19,131 nucleotides of DNA from Synechococcaceae cyanobacterium RL_1_2 (GTDB lineage: Bacteria > Cyanobacteriota > Cyanobacteriia > Cyanobacteriales > JAAUPO01): NCBI GenBank assembly GCA_012033095.1, contig JAAUPO010000003.1, positions 1-19,131 on the forward strand, written 5' to 3'. Every line of letters starts with the position of its first letter. The stretch's first letter is position 1. Below, piece after piece: positions 7,859-17,636 of this stretch. The notes under the pieces are model-generated. The model had not been told where the DNA came from. It did not search any database and saw only the letters and a list, made by a program, of their open reading frames with translations. The position numbers and the translations under genes were made by a program.

Positions 7859-8150
7859 GGCATTCAAAAAATTAACCAACCCTATCATAGCTTACCGCCT
7901 ATCCGGTTCCTGGCTTTGCCCATAATCTGCTACGGCTGCTAGGGGGGTTTTCCTCCTGAAAAAGCCAGCCCTACATAGGAGCTATTCCTAGGCACGATCA
8001 TACTGAACAGTAACCGTCAAAAAAATCCCAATTTTGTGTAAAGCTAAACTAAATTTAACTAAAATTCTTTCATTAAGCTCCCGACCACATTGGATTATTG
8101 ATATTCCTCAGAAGGAGCTCGATCAGGTTGATCTGGCTAAATATGTCCTA

Positions 8151-8278
8151 AGAACGTGTTTGAAAAGTATCAAATGTTGTAGAGTCGCCCCCTAAGTCCC
8201 CCAATTGGGCGAACTTTATTGCTTAAAATTTAGGTGATTTCCCCCAGACTGGGGGCAAGGGCTTTTCAAACTCATTCT
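8151..8278 (+). repeat. Miniature inverted-repeat element, family B, complete copy
   Basis: The ends AGAACGTGTTTGAAAA and TTTTCAAACTCATTCT enclose the same interior as 7106-7235, including CCCCCAGACTGGGGG. It ends 44 bp before the GTG start of the diguanylate cyclase and so occupies that gene's likely promoter region. Confidence 0.85.
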
Positions 8279-8322
8279 GATAGTACTAATCATTAAAATT
8301 AACTACATCCCATTTTAACGCC

Positions 8323-9171
8323 GTGAGATTATTAGACCAGGTAAGCCGTTTGAGCGTAACCTTCAAAATTATCTTAGTGATCCTCTTAATTGCGATCATT
8401 GGTTTTTGCGATTATGCCACCGGGAATGAAATTTCCTTTTCTATCTTTTATGTAATGCCGATCGCGCTAGTTTCCTGGGAAGTAAGTTTTGCCCTAGGAC
8501 TAACCACTGCGTTAATTTGTGGTGTGGTGTGGTTATTCATTGAATTAGCGTTGAATGCTGATTATTCCAATGCGTTGATCCCCTATTGGAATGGTTTGGT
8601 ACGCCTGACTTTCTTTTGCCTTGTGTCCACTTTAATGTCTAAACTCAAACAATCCCTGGCCCACGAACAACAATTAGCTCGCATAGATTATTTAACGGGA
8701 GCGACTAATTCCCGATTTTTTTATGAATTATTTCAAATTGAGTTCTATCGCTGTCAACGTTATCAAACGCCCCTAACCCTCGTTTTCATGGACTTAGATA
8801 ATTTTAAGCTAGTCAATGATCAATTTGGCCACGGTGCTGGGGATCAAGCGTTACAAATTGTGGTTAATTATCTTAAGCGTAATTTACGTAAAATCGACAT
8901 TGTGGCCCGCTTAGGGGGAGATGAATTTGCGCTGGTAATGCCTGATACCGATCAAGCCTCAGTTCAATCAAGTCTATCTAGAATCAGAACCGGTTTGCTC
9001 GCAGAAATGAAAATCCATCAATGGCCCATCTCTTTTAGTATGGGGGTTTTAACTTACAGGAATGCTCCTGCATCCATCGAGGAATTAATGCGCACAGCAG
9101 ATAAATTAATGTATGAAGTTAAGAATAGTGGCAAAAATGCGATTAAATATGCCAATTACCCTTTAGAGTGA
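8323..9171 (+). CDS. Membrane-anchored diguanylate cyclase (GGDEF)
   Basis: The protein makes the second messenger c-di-GMP from two GTP. Residues about 14-115 form a hydrophobic sensor or anchor region with three to four membrane segments (IILVILLIAIIGFCDYA, then ISFSIFYVMPIALVSW, a segment near GLTTALICGVVWLFI, and LVRLTFFCLVSTLM). A linker of about 15 residues leads to a GGDEF domain (about 120-280) beginning DYLTGATNSRFF. The catalytic motif is an exact GGDEF at about 198-202. An RKID inhibitory-site motif (RxxD) sits exactly five residues upstream, so product feedback inhibition is expected. The start is GTG at 8323, with no strong ribosome site. No EAL domain or partner gene is adjacent. 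The cyclase assignment is firm; the input signal is unknown. Confidence 0.93.
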   Translation: MRLLDQVSRLSVTFKIILVILLIAIIGFCDYATGNEISFSIFYVMPIALVSWEVSFALGLTTALICGVVWLFIELALNADYSNALIPYWNGLVRLTFFCLVSTLMSKLKQSLAHEQQLARIDYLTGATNSRFFYELFQIEFYRCQRYQTPLTLVFMDLDNFKLVNDQFGHGAGDQALQIVVNYLKRNLRKIDIVARLGGDEFALVMPDTDQASVQSSLSRIRTGLLAEMKIHQWPISFSMGVLTYRNAPASIEELMRTADKLMYEVKNSGKNAIKYANYPLE

Positions 9172-9192
9172 GTATCCATTGGGGTAAATGCC

Positions 9193-9224
9193 TTAAGAAT
9201 TTAAGAATTTAAGAATTTAAGAAT
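9193..9224 (+). repeat. Octanucleotide tandem repeat (TTAAGAAT)x4
   Basis: Four perfect head-to-tail copies of TTAAGAAT start 22 bp after the diguanylate cyclase stop, followed by a partial TTAAG-like remnant. The unit is a simple AT-rich repeat prone to copy-number change. It lies between the cyclase and the TRAP permease gene, where it could lengthen or shorten the spacer. Confidence 0.9.
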
Positions 9225-9450
9225 TAAGTAGATAATAACTAGGTAGTCGGAATAATCTCTTAGGCTTTGTGGTGCAGACCATGGGAATTTTGTCGTTTTT
9301 TGGGTTCATCGCCAGGTCATTGGGGAACTATAGGTAACCAATACCCACTAACCACCAAGGGAAATTAGTTAACAGCCAGTTCAAGCAATCCATCGGATCG
9401 CTCAGCAGTTTATAGATCAATGAATAATTAATTAATAAATTCTAAAGATT

Positions 9451-10038
9451 ATGGGGATTAAACAGTTAGCCGACACCACCGTAACGTTGATCGATCGCGT
9501 TAATGATGTCATTGGGCGTTTAGTGCGTTGGTTAGTACTAGCCATGCTCGCGATCGGCGTATGGAATGTGATCGCGAGGGATATTGTGCCCTGGCTCGAT
9601 CACAAATTTAGCTTTAGTCCTGAAGTTTCCGAGGGGTTAGCCAATCTTAGCTCCAACGCTTTCATCGAAGCCCAATGGTATCTGTTTGATTTGTTATTTT
9701 TATTGGGGGTCGCCTACGTCATCCAGAGCGATCGCCATGTGCGGGTGGATTTGTTCTATAAGGACTACACTCCTAAGCGCAAAGCCCTAATTAATTTACT
9801 CGGGACAATGTTCTTTTTAATTCCCTTTGATTTAGTAATTATGTATTACTCTTGGGGTTTTGTTATGCGATCGTGGCGAGATCAAGAAGTCTCCCCTAAC
9901 CCAGGGGGGCTGGCGGTGTACCCCATCAAAACAATGATTCTAGTAGGCTTTACGTTGTTATTGCTCCAAGCCATTTCCGAAATTATTAAAAATGTACAAC
10001 GACTCCAGGGTAGCCGCAATGACTTACCTTCTTCATAA
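9451..10038 (+). CDS. TRAP transporter small membrane subunit (DctQ family)
   Basis: The small permease subunit of tripartite ATP-independent periplasmic transporters normally pairs with a large DctM permease and a solute-binding protein to import organic acids using the Na+ gradient. The 195-residue protein has four predicted membrane segments, near 25-45 (LVRWLVLAMLAIGVWNV), 76-95 (WYLFDLLFLLGVAYVI), 112-134 (LINLLGTMFFLIPFDLVIMYY) and 155-178 (IKTMILVGFTLLLLQAI). The family signature RHVRVDLFY follows the second segment. Length and frame are normal. Oddity: no dctM or binding-protein gene lies on either side within the window, so its partners must be elsewhere or lost. It could resemble the cyanobacterial glutamate TRAP system, but nothing here fixes the substrate. 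Confidence 0.88.
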   Translation: MGIKQLADTTVTLIDRVNDVIGRLVRWLVLAMLAIGVWNVIARDIVPWLDHKFSFSPEVSEGLANLSSNAFIEAQWYLFDLLFLLGVAYVIQSDRHVRVDLFYKDYTPKRKALINLLGTMFFLIPFDLVIMYYSWGFVMRSWRDQEVSPNPGGLAVYPIKTMILVGFTLLLLQAISEIIKNVQRLQGSRNDLPSS

Positions 10039-10515
10039 GGCTCAATCGACCATCTTGGATATTTATAGCCATGGCTAGGGAAGTTATAGTCAATGAAATT
10101 TAGTGTGGGATTTTTGCTCCTTGCCATAGGCTGATTTCAGATCTATTTATTTCCCATAATTATTTCAAAAGACTACATATAGCAATCCTAAATAGCTTGT
10201 GGCAATTGAGCCTTAGAGGGGGACAAGTACGATTAAAGCTTTGTAGCATTAGACTTGTAGCGATCAATTTTTGTAAAAAATAAAACGTAAACCAGCATCA
10301 AAATTAATTCACAAACGAAAAATCAACCTTTTCCCAGAATTTTGTAATTGAGGGTCAAATCATTCTGCCCATAAATGCATTTAATTATTTTGTGGTGCGA
10401 AATCCTAAAAAGGTTAATTGGTAAAGGAAGCAACGACTTTTTTCCCTTGTAAGGAAGCTTTCATACCAAATCTGCCCAGTAGAATAGGGAAATTGTTGAA
10501 GTTATTAGAGGCTGT
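10039..10515. other. Convergent spacer without a gene
   Basis: This AT-rich spacer separates the plus-strand TRAP permease from the minus-strand polysaccharide block. A perfect 12-bp palindrome, TAGCCATGGCTA, lies at 10066-10077. I see no credible gene, no dctM remnant and no clear terminator for either flanking gene. Confidence 0.5.
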
Positions 10516-12849
10516 TTATTTTGATTTTGCACCTTTAGTTTTATTTAAAAAGGATAATTGGTCGGTTAAGTGACGATTATTTTTTTGTGGCCTTGAGTTG
10601 TACAATTCTTGGTGATAATTAGTGCTGTAATCAGTGTGTTCCGCATCGTAGTAATTCGCAACTACCCCTAAACAAGTCGATTTTGTTTCTGACGACATCG
10701 TAGCTAAGGAATCTTGCAGGGAATTATGGGTGGATAAACCAAGGCGACAAACCACTAAACTGCCATCGCAATAATTCGCGATCGTTTTAACATCAGACTT
10801 CACAACCATAGGGGGACAATCAAACAACACATATTCATATTGCTGTTGAAGTTGCTTAACCAAACTCCCCATATTGCGGCTATTGAGGAGGGGTAAAGGA
10901 TTAGGTGGCAACGTGCCCGATGTCATGATGGATAGATTAGGGGTTGAGGTTTTGTATAATAGCTCATTCAAATTGCCATGATACCCATAGGTTAAAGCAT
11001 CAGTTAGTCCCAAACCATTGACTAATCCAGATAAACGATGAAGTGTGGGTTTGCGTAAATCGGCATCAATTAATACTGTTTTATAACCTAACTGAGCCAA
11101 GCTATTGGCAACATTATAAATAAGAGTAGATTTTCCTTCATTCGGAAAGCTAGAGGTAATTGCTAGGCAATAGGAATTAGCGTGTCCTTTCGATTTAGAA
11201 ATACTAAGGGCCAAAGAACGTATCGCCCTCAACATTTTTAGATTGCTTTCATGGTCAAACTTTTTAATCCGGCCGACATCAGAAGAAGTAAAAGAAGATA
11301 TGACTTTAGGTATAACCCCGAGTAAGGATTGCTCAGCAATCAAATCAATTTGCTCTAATTGCCGAATAGTAGTGTCTAAATTACTTAAATATCGATAGGC
11401 AAACAGAGCTAAACCTGCCGAGATCAAACCAGAAAAAATAAAAGCAGGCCAAAAGTCATTCACCTGTTCCTTCGCAACCTGAACTTCATTTAAGGTCACA
11501 ATTCTAGGTTGAACCTGGGCTTTTTCTAACTCTATTTGTTGTTTTAACCGCAACAAGGATTGATATTCCTGTTCAGCACGCTCAAACTCGCTGGATAATT
11601 CACGATGCTTTTCTTGAATTAGGGGAATTCGCTTAATATCGTGTTTTACAGCTTCAATTTCGGCTTCGATACTAGCAATTTTGGCGTACTGGGCACTAAT
11701 ATTGATCTCCGCATCAAGTTGTTGTTTGATCGCATTACTTTTAAAATCACTGTAAATAAAGGGCGCACTACTTCCCCCGTTAATAAATGGCTGATTATCA
11801 AAAGCTAACGAGTTAGGGGCTCTTTTTTGTTGGCTATTTCCTAGGGGATCCCTTACTTCATTGGATTGCAGCTCCTGCTTATATTGACTATCAATTAGTT
11901 GAATCTTTTGATCAAGCAGATTCTCCCCTGCTTCCATTTGTAGAAGATCATGGGTATGAATAGGTTGATTTGCCCCATTTCTCAAAACAAAGTTTTGGTT
12001 GGTTACGATCTCGTTTGCGTTAGAATTGTTTAAAGTTGAGTTAAGTTTTGATTCTAATAATTGGGATCTTTCCCGTTGACGGGATAATTCTAACTCCAGT
12101 GCTTTTAATCTTTTCTCTAGGGCTAGTTTGCGATCGCTTAAGCTATCCCCGTGGTGATTAATGTCCCCCAAGAAAACATAATTTTTCTGGAGTAAAGATA
12201 GTTTATTTGCTGATTTTTTCACCTCAGCCGCAGATTCCTTGATTTGGGTTTCAAGAAAATCCAGTGCTTTGCTCAGGGTAATTTGAGTTTTTTCAAGATC
12301 GTACTGAAGATAGGTGTCTTCAACAGCCCTTAATACCGCATCAACCTTTTGGGGATCTTCGCTTTTATAACTAACGTTGATTATATTAGTCCAATGATTC
12401 TTCTTCCTATCTAATTTGATATCTTTTTTAGAAACACTAACCTGTTTGATTGCTAAATTATGTTGTAGTTGCTCAATGGTTATATCTGGATAAAAAGCAG
12501 ATAATTTATTAACCATTGATTGAAGTATCGGTTCACTTTTAAAAATTTCCAACAAAGTAGGAATAGAGTAGCTCTCGGCATAATCCTTCCCCACTGCTAT
12601 TTTTTCAAGATTGTCGCCAGACTCAACTAAAAAATCTACATTTCCTGGATAATACGTATCCTCGTGAAAAAAAGCATGGGCTAAACCAAAGGAAACAAAG
12701 AATAAACCTGTTGAGATCAAAAGCTTTTTAGATTTTAAGCCAAGACTCTGACCTTGTTTGCTTCCATTACGTTTCTTTAAATTCCCATGGGATCTAGAAG
12801 GCGACTTTCGATAAGGGCTTTGTGTCTGATCCTGGTATCGAGATAACAT
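10516..12849 (-). CDS. Wzc-like polysaccharide co-polymerase / BY-kinase (second, intact)
   Basis: This is a membrane tyrosine autokinase of the Wzc type, which controls the chain length and export of exopolysaccharide. The 777-residue product has a basic cytoplasmic N-tail (about 1-42), a membrane segment (LLISTGLFFVSFGLAHAFF), a large periplasmic Wzz/GNVR-like region with long coiled-coil stretches, a second membrane segment (FWPAFIFSGLISAGLALFAY, about 470-490) and a C-terminal kinase. Kinase motifs: Walker A SSFPNEGKST (about 566-575), Walker A' VLIDADLRKP (about 592-601), Walker B YVLFDCPP, and a C-terminal tyrosine-containing tail, NYYDAEHTDYSTNYHQELY, the expected autophosphorylation cluster. 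It follows the first kinase after a 210-bp spacer holding a family E repeat, so co-transcription is likely but not certain. Confidence 0.9.
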   Translation of the reverse strand: MLSRYQDQTQSPYRKSPSRSHGNLKKRNGSKQGQSLGLKSKKLLISTGLFFVSFGLAHAFFHEDTYYPGNVDFLVESGDNLEKIAVGKDYAESYSIPTLLEIFKSEPILQSMVNKLSAFYPDITIEQLQHNLAIKQVSVSKKDIKLDRKKNHWTNIINVSYKSEDPQKVDAVLRAVEDTYLQYDLEKTQITLSKALDFLETQIKESAAEVKKSANKLSLLQKNYVFLGDINHHGDSLSDRKLALEKRLKALELELSRQRERSQLLESKLNSTLNNSNANEIVTNQNFVLRNGANQPIHTHDLLQMEAGENLLDQKIQLIDSQYKQELQSNEVRDPLGNSQQKRAPNSLAFDNQPFINGGSSAPFIYSDFKSNAIKQQLDAEINISAQYAKIASIEAEIEAVKHDIKRIPLIQEKHRELSSEFERAEQEYQSLLRLKQQIELEKAQVQPRIVTLNEVQVAKEQVNDFWPAFIFSGLISAGLALFAYRYLSNLDTTIRQLEQIDLIAEQSLLGVIPKVISSFTSSDVGRIKKFDHESNLKMLRAIRSLALSISKSKGHANSYCLAITSSFPNEGKSTLIYNVANSLAQLGYKTVLIDADLRKPTLHRLSGLVNGLGLTDALTYGYHGNLNELLYKTSTPNLSIMTSGTLPPNPLPLLNSRNMGSLVKQLQQQYEYVLFDCPPMVVKSDVKTIANYCDGSLVVCRLGLSTHNSLQDSLATMSSETKSTCLGVVANYYDAEHTDYSTNYHQELYNSRPQKNNRHLTDQLSFLNKTKGAKSK

Positions 12850-12930
12850 AGATTGGGTTTAGGCTAAAGGTTAACAATCAAGATTCGATGGTTTGTCGAT
12901 CAACATTGTGATCGTGATTATAATCGTGAA

Positions 12931-12979
12931 TTAAATAACTTAGAAAGTGTAGGGTACCCTTCGAATGAGGGTAACCCAT
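12931..12979 (-). repeat. Dispersed repeat family E, inverted copy
   Basis: In reverse complement this reads GATGGGTTACCCTCATTCG, AAGGGTACCCTAC and then TTTCTAAGTTATTTAATT, matching 211-270. The GGGT...ACCC parts pair as a hairpin. It lies in the spacer between the two kinase genes and may affect read-through or mRNA stability. Confidence 0.7.
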
Positions 12980-13059
12980 CGATACTTAAGTTTTAGATTT
13001 TATTAAATTCTGATGCCTGAATTAGGGCTGATATGGGTTGATAGTTAAATAAAAGACCT

Positions 13060-15319
13060 TTAAAAAAACATTTTTTTGATTGTTTTTTGAATGTTTTTAC
13101 GAGGACTTGAATTAATTAAAGAGGAAGCTTCTGACTCTTGACCATAGCCGTAGTATTGATAGTAGGAACTATAGTAATCATTGTCACTTTTATCTAGGAA
13201 GTTCACAATGGTGCCCCCCAGATTGCATTGGCTGCTACGTTTTAAAGTATCGATAGAGGATTTAATCGCTGATCTAGTTACTAAACGCAGAGATGCTACT
13301 AATAAAACAAAATCTACTTGGCTAGCAACACTTAAGGCATCTGCGCTCACCCCTAAAGGAGGAGTATCTACTAATACGTAATCATAGGATTGTCGCCATT
13401 GTTTTAGTAAAGTTGACATTTTTGGTGAGTTTAAAATGGCAACCGGGTTAGGAGGGGTGGGCCCAGCGGTTAAGATATCTAGGTTTTGAACTTCGCTGGG
13501 GGTAATTAATTCTTGATAATGCTGATGGGTGGCAATGACCGTACTTAAGCCCACTTGATTATCCAGTTCTGCTAGGCGATGAACATTGGGTTTACGCATA
13601 TCGGCATCCACCAATAACACCTTGTAGCCTAATTCTGTCAAAATAATTGCTAAATTATGGGTGATCGTACTTTTTCCTTCTCCAGGACGACTGGAAGTTA
13701 CGGCAATCACCCTTTGGTCATCATTGTGTTTGTCATCAACAAGATATCTGAGGTTAAGAGCTAGCGATCGCACGGCCTCAGTAAAGGTGGCGTTTTGGCC
13801 ATAGCCATAGTGGTTAGAGGCAGATTTAGTAAAGAGCTCTCCACTGTCGTAGGCATTGACTCGAGGGGTTTGGGTTTTGGGAATGCGACCAAGCACAGGA
13901 ATATTGGTTAGCTGTTTAACCTCTTCTATTCCTTTGATTCTTTGATCAACACCATCCAACGTTTTCGCTGCGGCAATGCCTAAAAGAATGGCTGAAATTG
14001 CTCCCATAATCAAGTTTCGTCTGATATTTGGAGAAATGGGAATGGTGGGGACATAGGCATACTCTAGTACTTCCCAGGGAGCCGCTTCTTGGGCTTCTGC
14101 AACTTTTAGTTCCTGTAATTTCCCTAAAAATTGGTTAACAGCTTCGGTTTTTAGCTGCAATTGCCTTTGCAGTTCTGTGTAGTATTGCTGTAACTTAGGA
14201 ATATTTGATAATTCCATGTTAACTTGCTGAGCCAAATTTTGCATTTGAGCTAGTTGGGTCTGCTGCATATTGATATTGATTTCAGCATTCAATATCTGTT
14301 GGGTAATATCCTGTTGAATGTCCCCCACATTGGTGGTAGCAATGTTACTGGTGGAGCCTAATAACTCTACTTTTCGTTGTTGTAGCAATTGGGCAATATT
14401 CTGCCGTTTTAGTCTTAGATCTTCCATGATGGGATTCTTATCATGGAATCTTGTACTCTCTAGGCTATATTCCGTTTCAATCTTTTTGAGTTGAGCCTGA
14501 AGATCTTGATAAATTGGATCACTACTAACTACGGAGCTGGCAAAGGCTACTTCTGGATTGAGTCCAGTGTTAATAATTTGATTTTGTAATTCTCGATATT
14601 GGCTTTGGGAACCAGCCAGTTCCATAGATGTAGTTTTGAATCTGATTTTGCAGATTCATTTTATAATCACTAATCTGGCTGGCGTAGCTTTGGGGATCAA
14701 TGATGCCATAACGCTCTTGAAAAATCCTCACTGAAGAACTAATACTATTGAGTTCCTGTTGGAGAGTGGGAAGCTGATCATTGATGAATTCGATTCCGCT
14801 GGTCGCTTGGGAGCGTTGCTTTTCTAAGCTATATTCTACGTAGGTATTACTAAGAACATCTAAGACATCCTTGGTTTGTTTGGGATCGTTATCTATATAG
14901 GAAACAACGATCACATCAGCGTCTCCAGCTTGTTTGATCGTAATCTGCTTTTGGAGTTCTTCCGCAGTAAGCTCACTATATTCTGGGCCTAATTTATCGA
15001 TCGCTTTAAGCAGTAAAGATTTACTTCTAAGAATCTGAACTTCCGTTGCTAGGTCTTCGCTAGAACCTGTTAAATTAGTTTGGGAAAAACCAGGAATTTC
15101 GACTGGAACACGTTTATCGTTACTTAAGAGAATTAAGGTTTCCGATTGGTAAGCTGGCTGCTCATTTAAAGTCAACCAAATTACTCCTGTAAATACTGAG
15201 GCACCTACAATTACACCTATTTGCCATTGACGACGCACCGATTGCATAATGTCGGTCAATAATTCTGTAGGATTTTCCTGCTCAAAAGTATTTGATTGAG
15301 GAATAATTTGGCTTTCCAT
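13060..15319 (-). CDS. Wzc-like polysaccharide co-polymerase / BY-kinase (first), one frame break
   Basis: Rebuilt, this is a roughly 753-residue Wzc-type protein: Wzz domain with first membrane segment near 36-52 (IGVIVGASVFTGVIWLTL), long periplasmic coiled-coil region, a PNIRRNLIMG segment leading into the second membrane helix (near 460-480), then a BY-kinase with Walker A SSRPGEGKST (about 541-550), Walker A' VLLVDADMRKP, Walker B YVLVDTPPLG and a tyrosine-rich tail, NDYYSSYYQYYGYGQ. The frame break is in the T4 run at 14634-14637 (A4 on the coding strand). One more A gives Gln-Ile-Gln-Lys-Thr-Thr-Ser-Met-Glu and joins both halves. ATG 15317-15319 is preceded by GGACAG a few bases upstream. 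It lies 109 bp after the glycosyltransferase and before a second, divergent kinase of the same type. The break separates most of the periplasmic domain from its N-terminal anchor. Confidence 0.9.
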
Positions 15320-15428
15320 AACTCTGTCCTGCTTAAGGTTCTTGTGAATTTATTGAGATTGATTAGGGGGTGATTGATTAATTTATGGGGCTTATAAAGA
15401 TATTAACTGATAATTACTAAATTCATGC

Positions 15429-16727
15429 TCAATTTAAGGCAGAGGTTAACACTTCTCGATATTTAGTGGTAATGATATCGGCTGTAAAGTTTTGTTCAAC
15501 ATAATTTCTGGCATTTTGTCCCATTATTTGGGCTTTGTTTTGATCCTTAGCCAAATCCAAAATAAAGTTAGCTAGATTTTCCCCATCTCCATTATTAAAG
15601 CATTGTCCAAATTGTCCTTGGTCACACATGCTACGAATATAAGAGTTTTCCTCACAAATAGCCGCGATCGGTCTGCCGACGGCTAACATGCCATACACTT
15701 TGCTAGGTACCACCACCCCTTCCATCCCTTCGGCAATGCTCACGAGGGAAAGATCCCCACTGGAGAGGGAGAAAGGAAGATCTTTTTTATCTTGATAGGG
15801 TAAAAAAGTGCAATTGCTGAGCTGATGTGCTTGAACTTCCTGTTGGCAATAACTTACTTTTGCACCACCACCAATAAACACAAACTGTACCGCCTTTTCC
15901 TTTAAAAGCCTTGCCGCCTCCATAATGGTTTCGAGATCATGGCATCTACCTAAATTTCCTGAATAAACAACAGTAAATTTGTCGGGTAAATTATTTGCCC
16001 GTATAAACCAATTATCAGCCTTCGCTACTGGGTAAATTTTTTCTACATCAATCCAGTTGTGAATCACATGAATAGGGGTTTTAAGGCCGGGACTATGGTT
16101 TAAGATCCGTTGTTTCATCGTGGTGCTGAGCACGATCACTGATTGGGCATTGCGCCATACTAATTTATTAATACCGATCCAGCATCGTACTAACCAATGG
16201 TGGGCAGGAAGTATGTTTAATTCCTGCAAGACATCTGGATAAAGGTCATAAATTAAGCACACGTAGGACTTATTACAAAAAAGCTTATTTAGATAAGCAA
16301 GGATGGGCAAAAAGGGCGGGGCCGTGGTAACCAGTAGAAGATCTTGGTTGTTGCGATGCCAGAGGGTATGGGTTAAGGAACGGATAAAAAAGATTAAACC
16401 GTTAATGGCTTTGCCGCGAATACGGGACGGAATAAATCTTGCGGAGGAGGATCTTTTGATGGTCAAAGACCCAATTTGTTGCTTTTTATCTGCTTGTTGT
16501 TGATCAAACGCATAGCCCGGTTGACTAGTAAAGACATCCACATCCCAACCATTACACTCTAAACTTCTCGCTAGTTCATCAATTAATTGGCCCGTGGCGG
16601 CATAGTCGGGGGGATAAAATTCTGTCACAATCGATAGCCTGTGCTTACGCTGGGTAACGATGGCCTCGCTCTCTTGAGTGAGCTTCTCACTAACGTTATT
16701 GGAGTGAAGGGGAAAATGTTGTTGCAT
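15429..16727 (-). CDS. GT4-family glycosyltransferase (WcaI/WbuB-like)
   Basis: This cytosolic or membrane-peripheral sugar transferase probably adds a residue to a lipid-linked exopolysaccharide repeat unit. The 432-residue protein starts its GT-B fold near residue 30 (LSIVTEFYPPDYAATGQLID), a typical start for WcaI/WbuB-type enzymes. Further markers are CLIYDLYPDVLQELNIL, IHNWID near 222, YSGNLGRCHDLETIMEA and the nucleotide-sugar-binding region EGMEGVVVPSKVYGMLAVGRP, which carries the E-x7-type GT4 motif. The first roughly 28 residues are unconserved-looking, so a later start is possible. It is the first gene of the minus-strand block with two Wzc-like kinases, which supports a polysaccharide role. 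Donor and acceptor sugars cannot be read from sequence. Confidence 0.9.
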   Translation of the reverse strand: MQQHFPLHSNNVSEKLTQESEAIVTQRKHRLSIVTEFYPPDYAATGQLIDELARSLECNGWDVDVFTSQPGYAFDQQQADKKQQIGSLTIKRSSSARFIPSRIRGKAINGLIFFIRSLTHTLWHRNNQDLLLVTTAPPFLPILAYLNKLFCNKSYVCLIYDLYPDVLQELNILPAHHWLVRCWIGINKLVWRNAQSVIVLSTTMKQRILNHSPGLKTPIHVIHNWIDVEKIYPVAKADNWFIRANNLPDKFTVVYSGNLGRCHDLETIMEAARLLKEKAVQFVFIGGGAKVSYCQQEVQAHQLSNCTFLPYQDKKDLPFSLSSGDLSLVSIAEGMEGVVVPSKVYGMLAVGRPIAAICEENSYIRSMCDQGQFGQCFNNGDGENLANFILDLAKDQNKAQIMGQNARNYVEQNFTADIITTKYREVLTSALN

Positions 16728-17321
16728 AGTGGTTATGGTCTATCCCTTAGTAGTAGAACCAAGCAATGGGCGATCGCGAATGTTTCTGGGTAGAAGCAAA
16801 TAAGTTCTAAGTAAAGTTAACTTGTTTTTGTCTAAATGACCATCAAAGAATAGAAATTTAAGTTGATTGAGTCAAAGGCAATTATGGGCTTTGATAGGAA
16901 TCTTAAACATAAAGCTTAGGAGAAAGATGTAATTATAAAGTGTGTGAGATCCAACTAGATGAGATCCAACTAAACTTTATTACGATTTATGCTAAATGGT
17001 TAAATCAAGATATAGAACAAAATTATTCAAACTAGCAATTAATAATTTTATCCACTTAGTATATTTATATTTGGCCTGATATATATTTAGCCTAATTTAG
17101 CTAATTTTTAGAGAACGTTTAAATGATGCTGAATTAAGCATCAATATTAAAAATTGCCCCATTAAAGCTAGGTGAATTATTGCAACCATTTGGTAAACCA
17201 TCGTAATGATGGTCTTCCTGCAGAGGTATATCTTTACGTTCTTGAATCTAACAACATGTTCCGGATCAATTTAAATTATTAAGTGGCGAGGGATTATGTT
17301 GGTCGTCTTCTTAAAGTAACA
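16728..17321. other. Long AT-rich spacer without a gene
   Basis: No gene is supported. It holds one HIP1 octamer near 16770, a direct repeat at 16945-16974 and a small perfect hairpin, TGATGCT (17124-17130) against AGCATCA (17137-17143). The promoter of the polysaccharide block should lie in its left part, but I cannot mark -10/-35 boxes with confidence. Confidence 0.5.
16945..16974. repeat. 15-bp direct repeat upstream of the polysaccharide block
   Basis: TGAGATCCAACTAGA is followed at once by TGAGATCCAACTAAA, two copies of a 15-bp unit differing at one base. It lies about 220 bp upstream of the glycosyltransferase start. It may be a duplicated binding site or a simple slippage product. Confidence 0.6.
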
Positions 17322-17430
17322 AGACTTACGCGAAAATTTCGATTCTGTCCTGAGAACCATGATGTTTGGGGATAATCGTTCAAGTAAGTTCCCCAAAGTT
17401 GGGAGATTTAAGGGGCTTGTGCGTAAGTCC
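17322..17430 (-). repeat. Miniature inverted-repeat element, family A, complete inverted copy
   Basis: The ends are AGACTTACGC and GCGTAAGTCC. In reverse complement the interior follows the family A order: CACAAGCCCC, AAATCTCCCAACTTTGGGGA, ACTTGAACGATTATCCCC, AACATCATGGTT, AGAATCGAAATTTT. Its uninterrupted centre, CCCAACTTTGGGG, is the reference that shows the copy at 2572/4645 is split. Confidence 0.85.
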
Positions 17431-17636
17431 TAAGTAAATGTCATGGCCATGAAGCCACCATTACTTTTATGGCAATTAAGCAATCGCTAACTCCATCTCA
17501 TTTGCGCCTAGCTACCGTTATTTTTATCCTAAAATATTAAAATCAGAACGATAAATTTCTTAAGATGCCGATACCCAGGACAGTCAAAGTAAGACCGTAA
17601 AAATTTAATCTATTGCTATGTTTTTTTGTTTTACCA

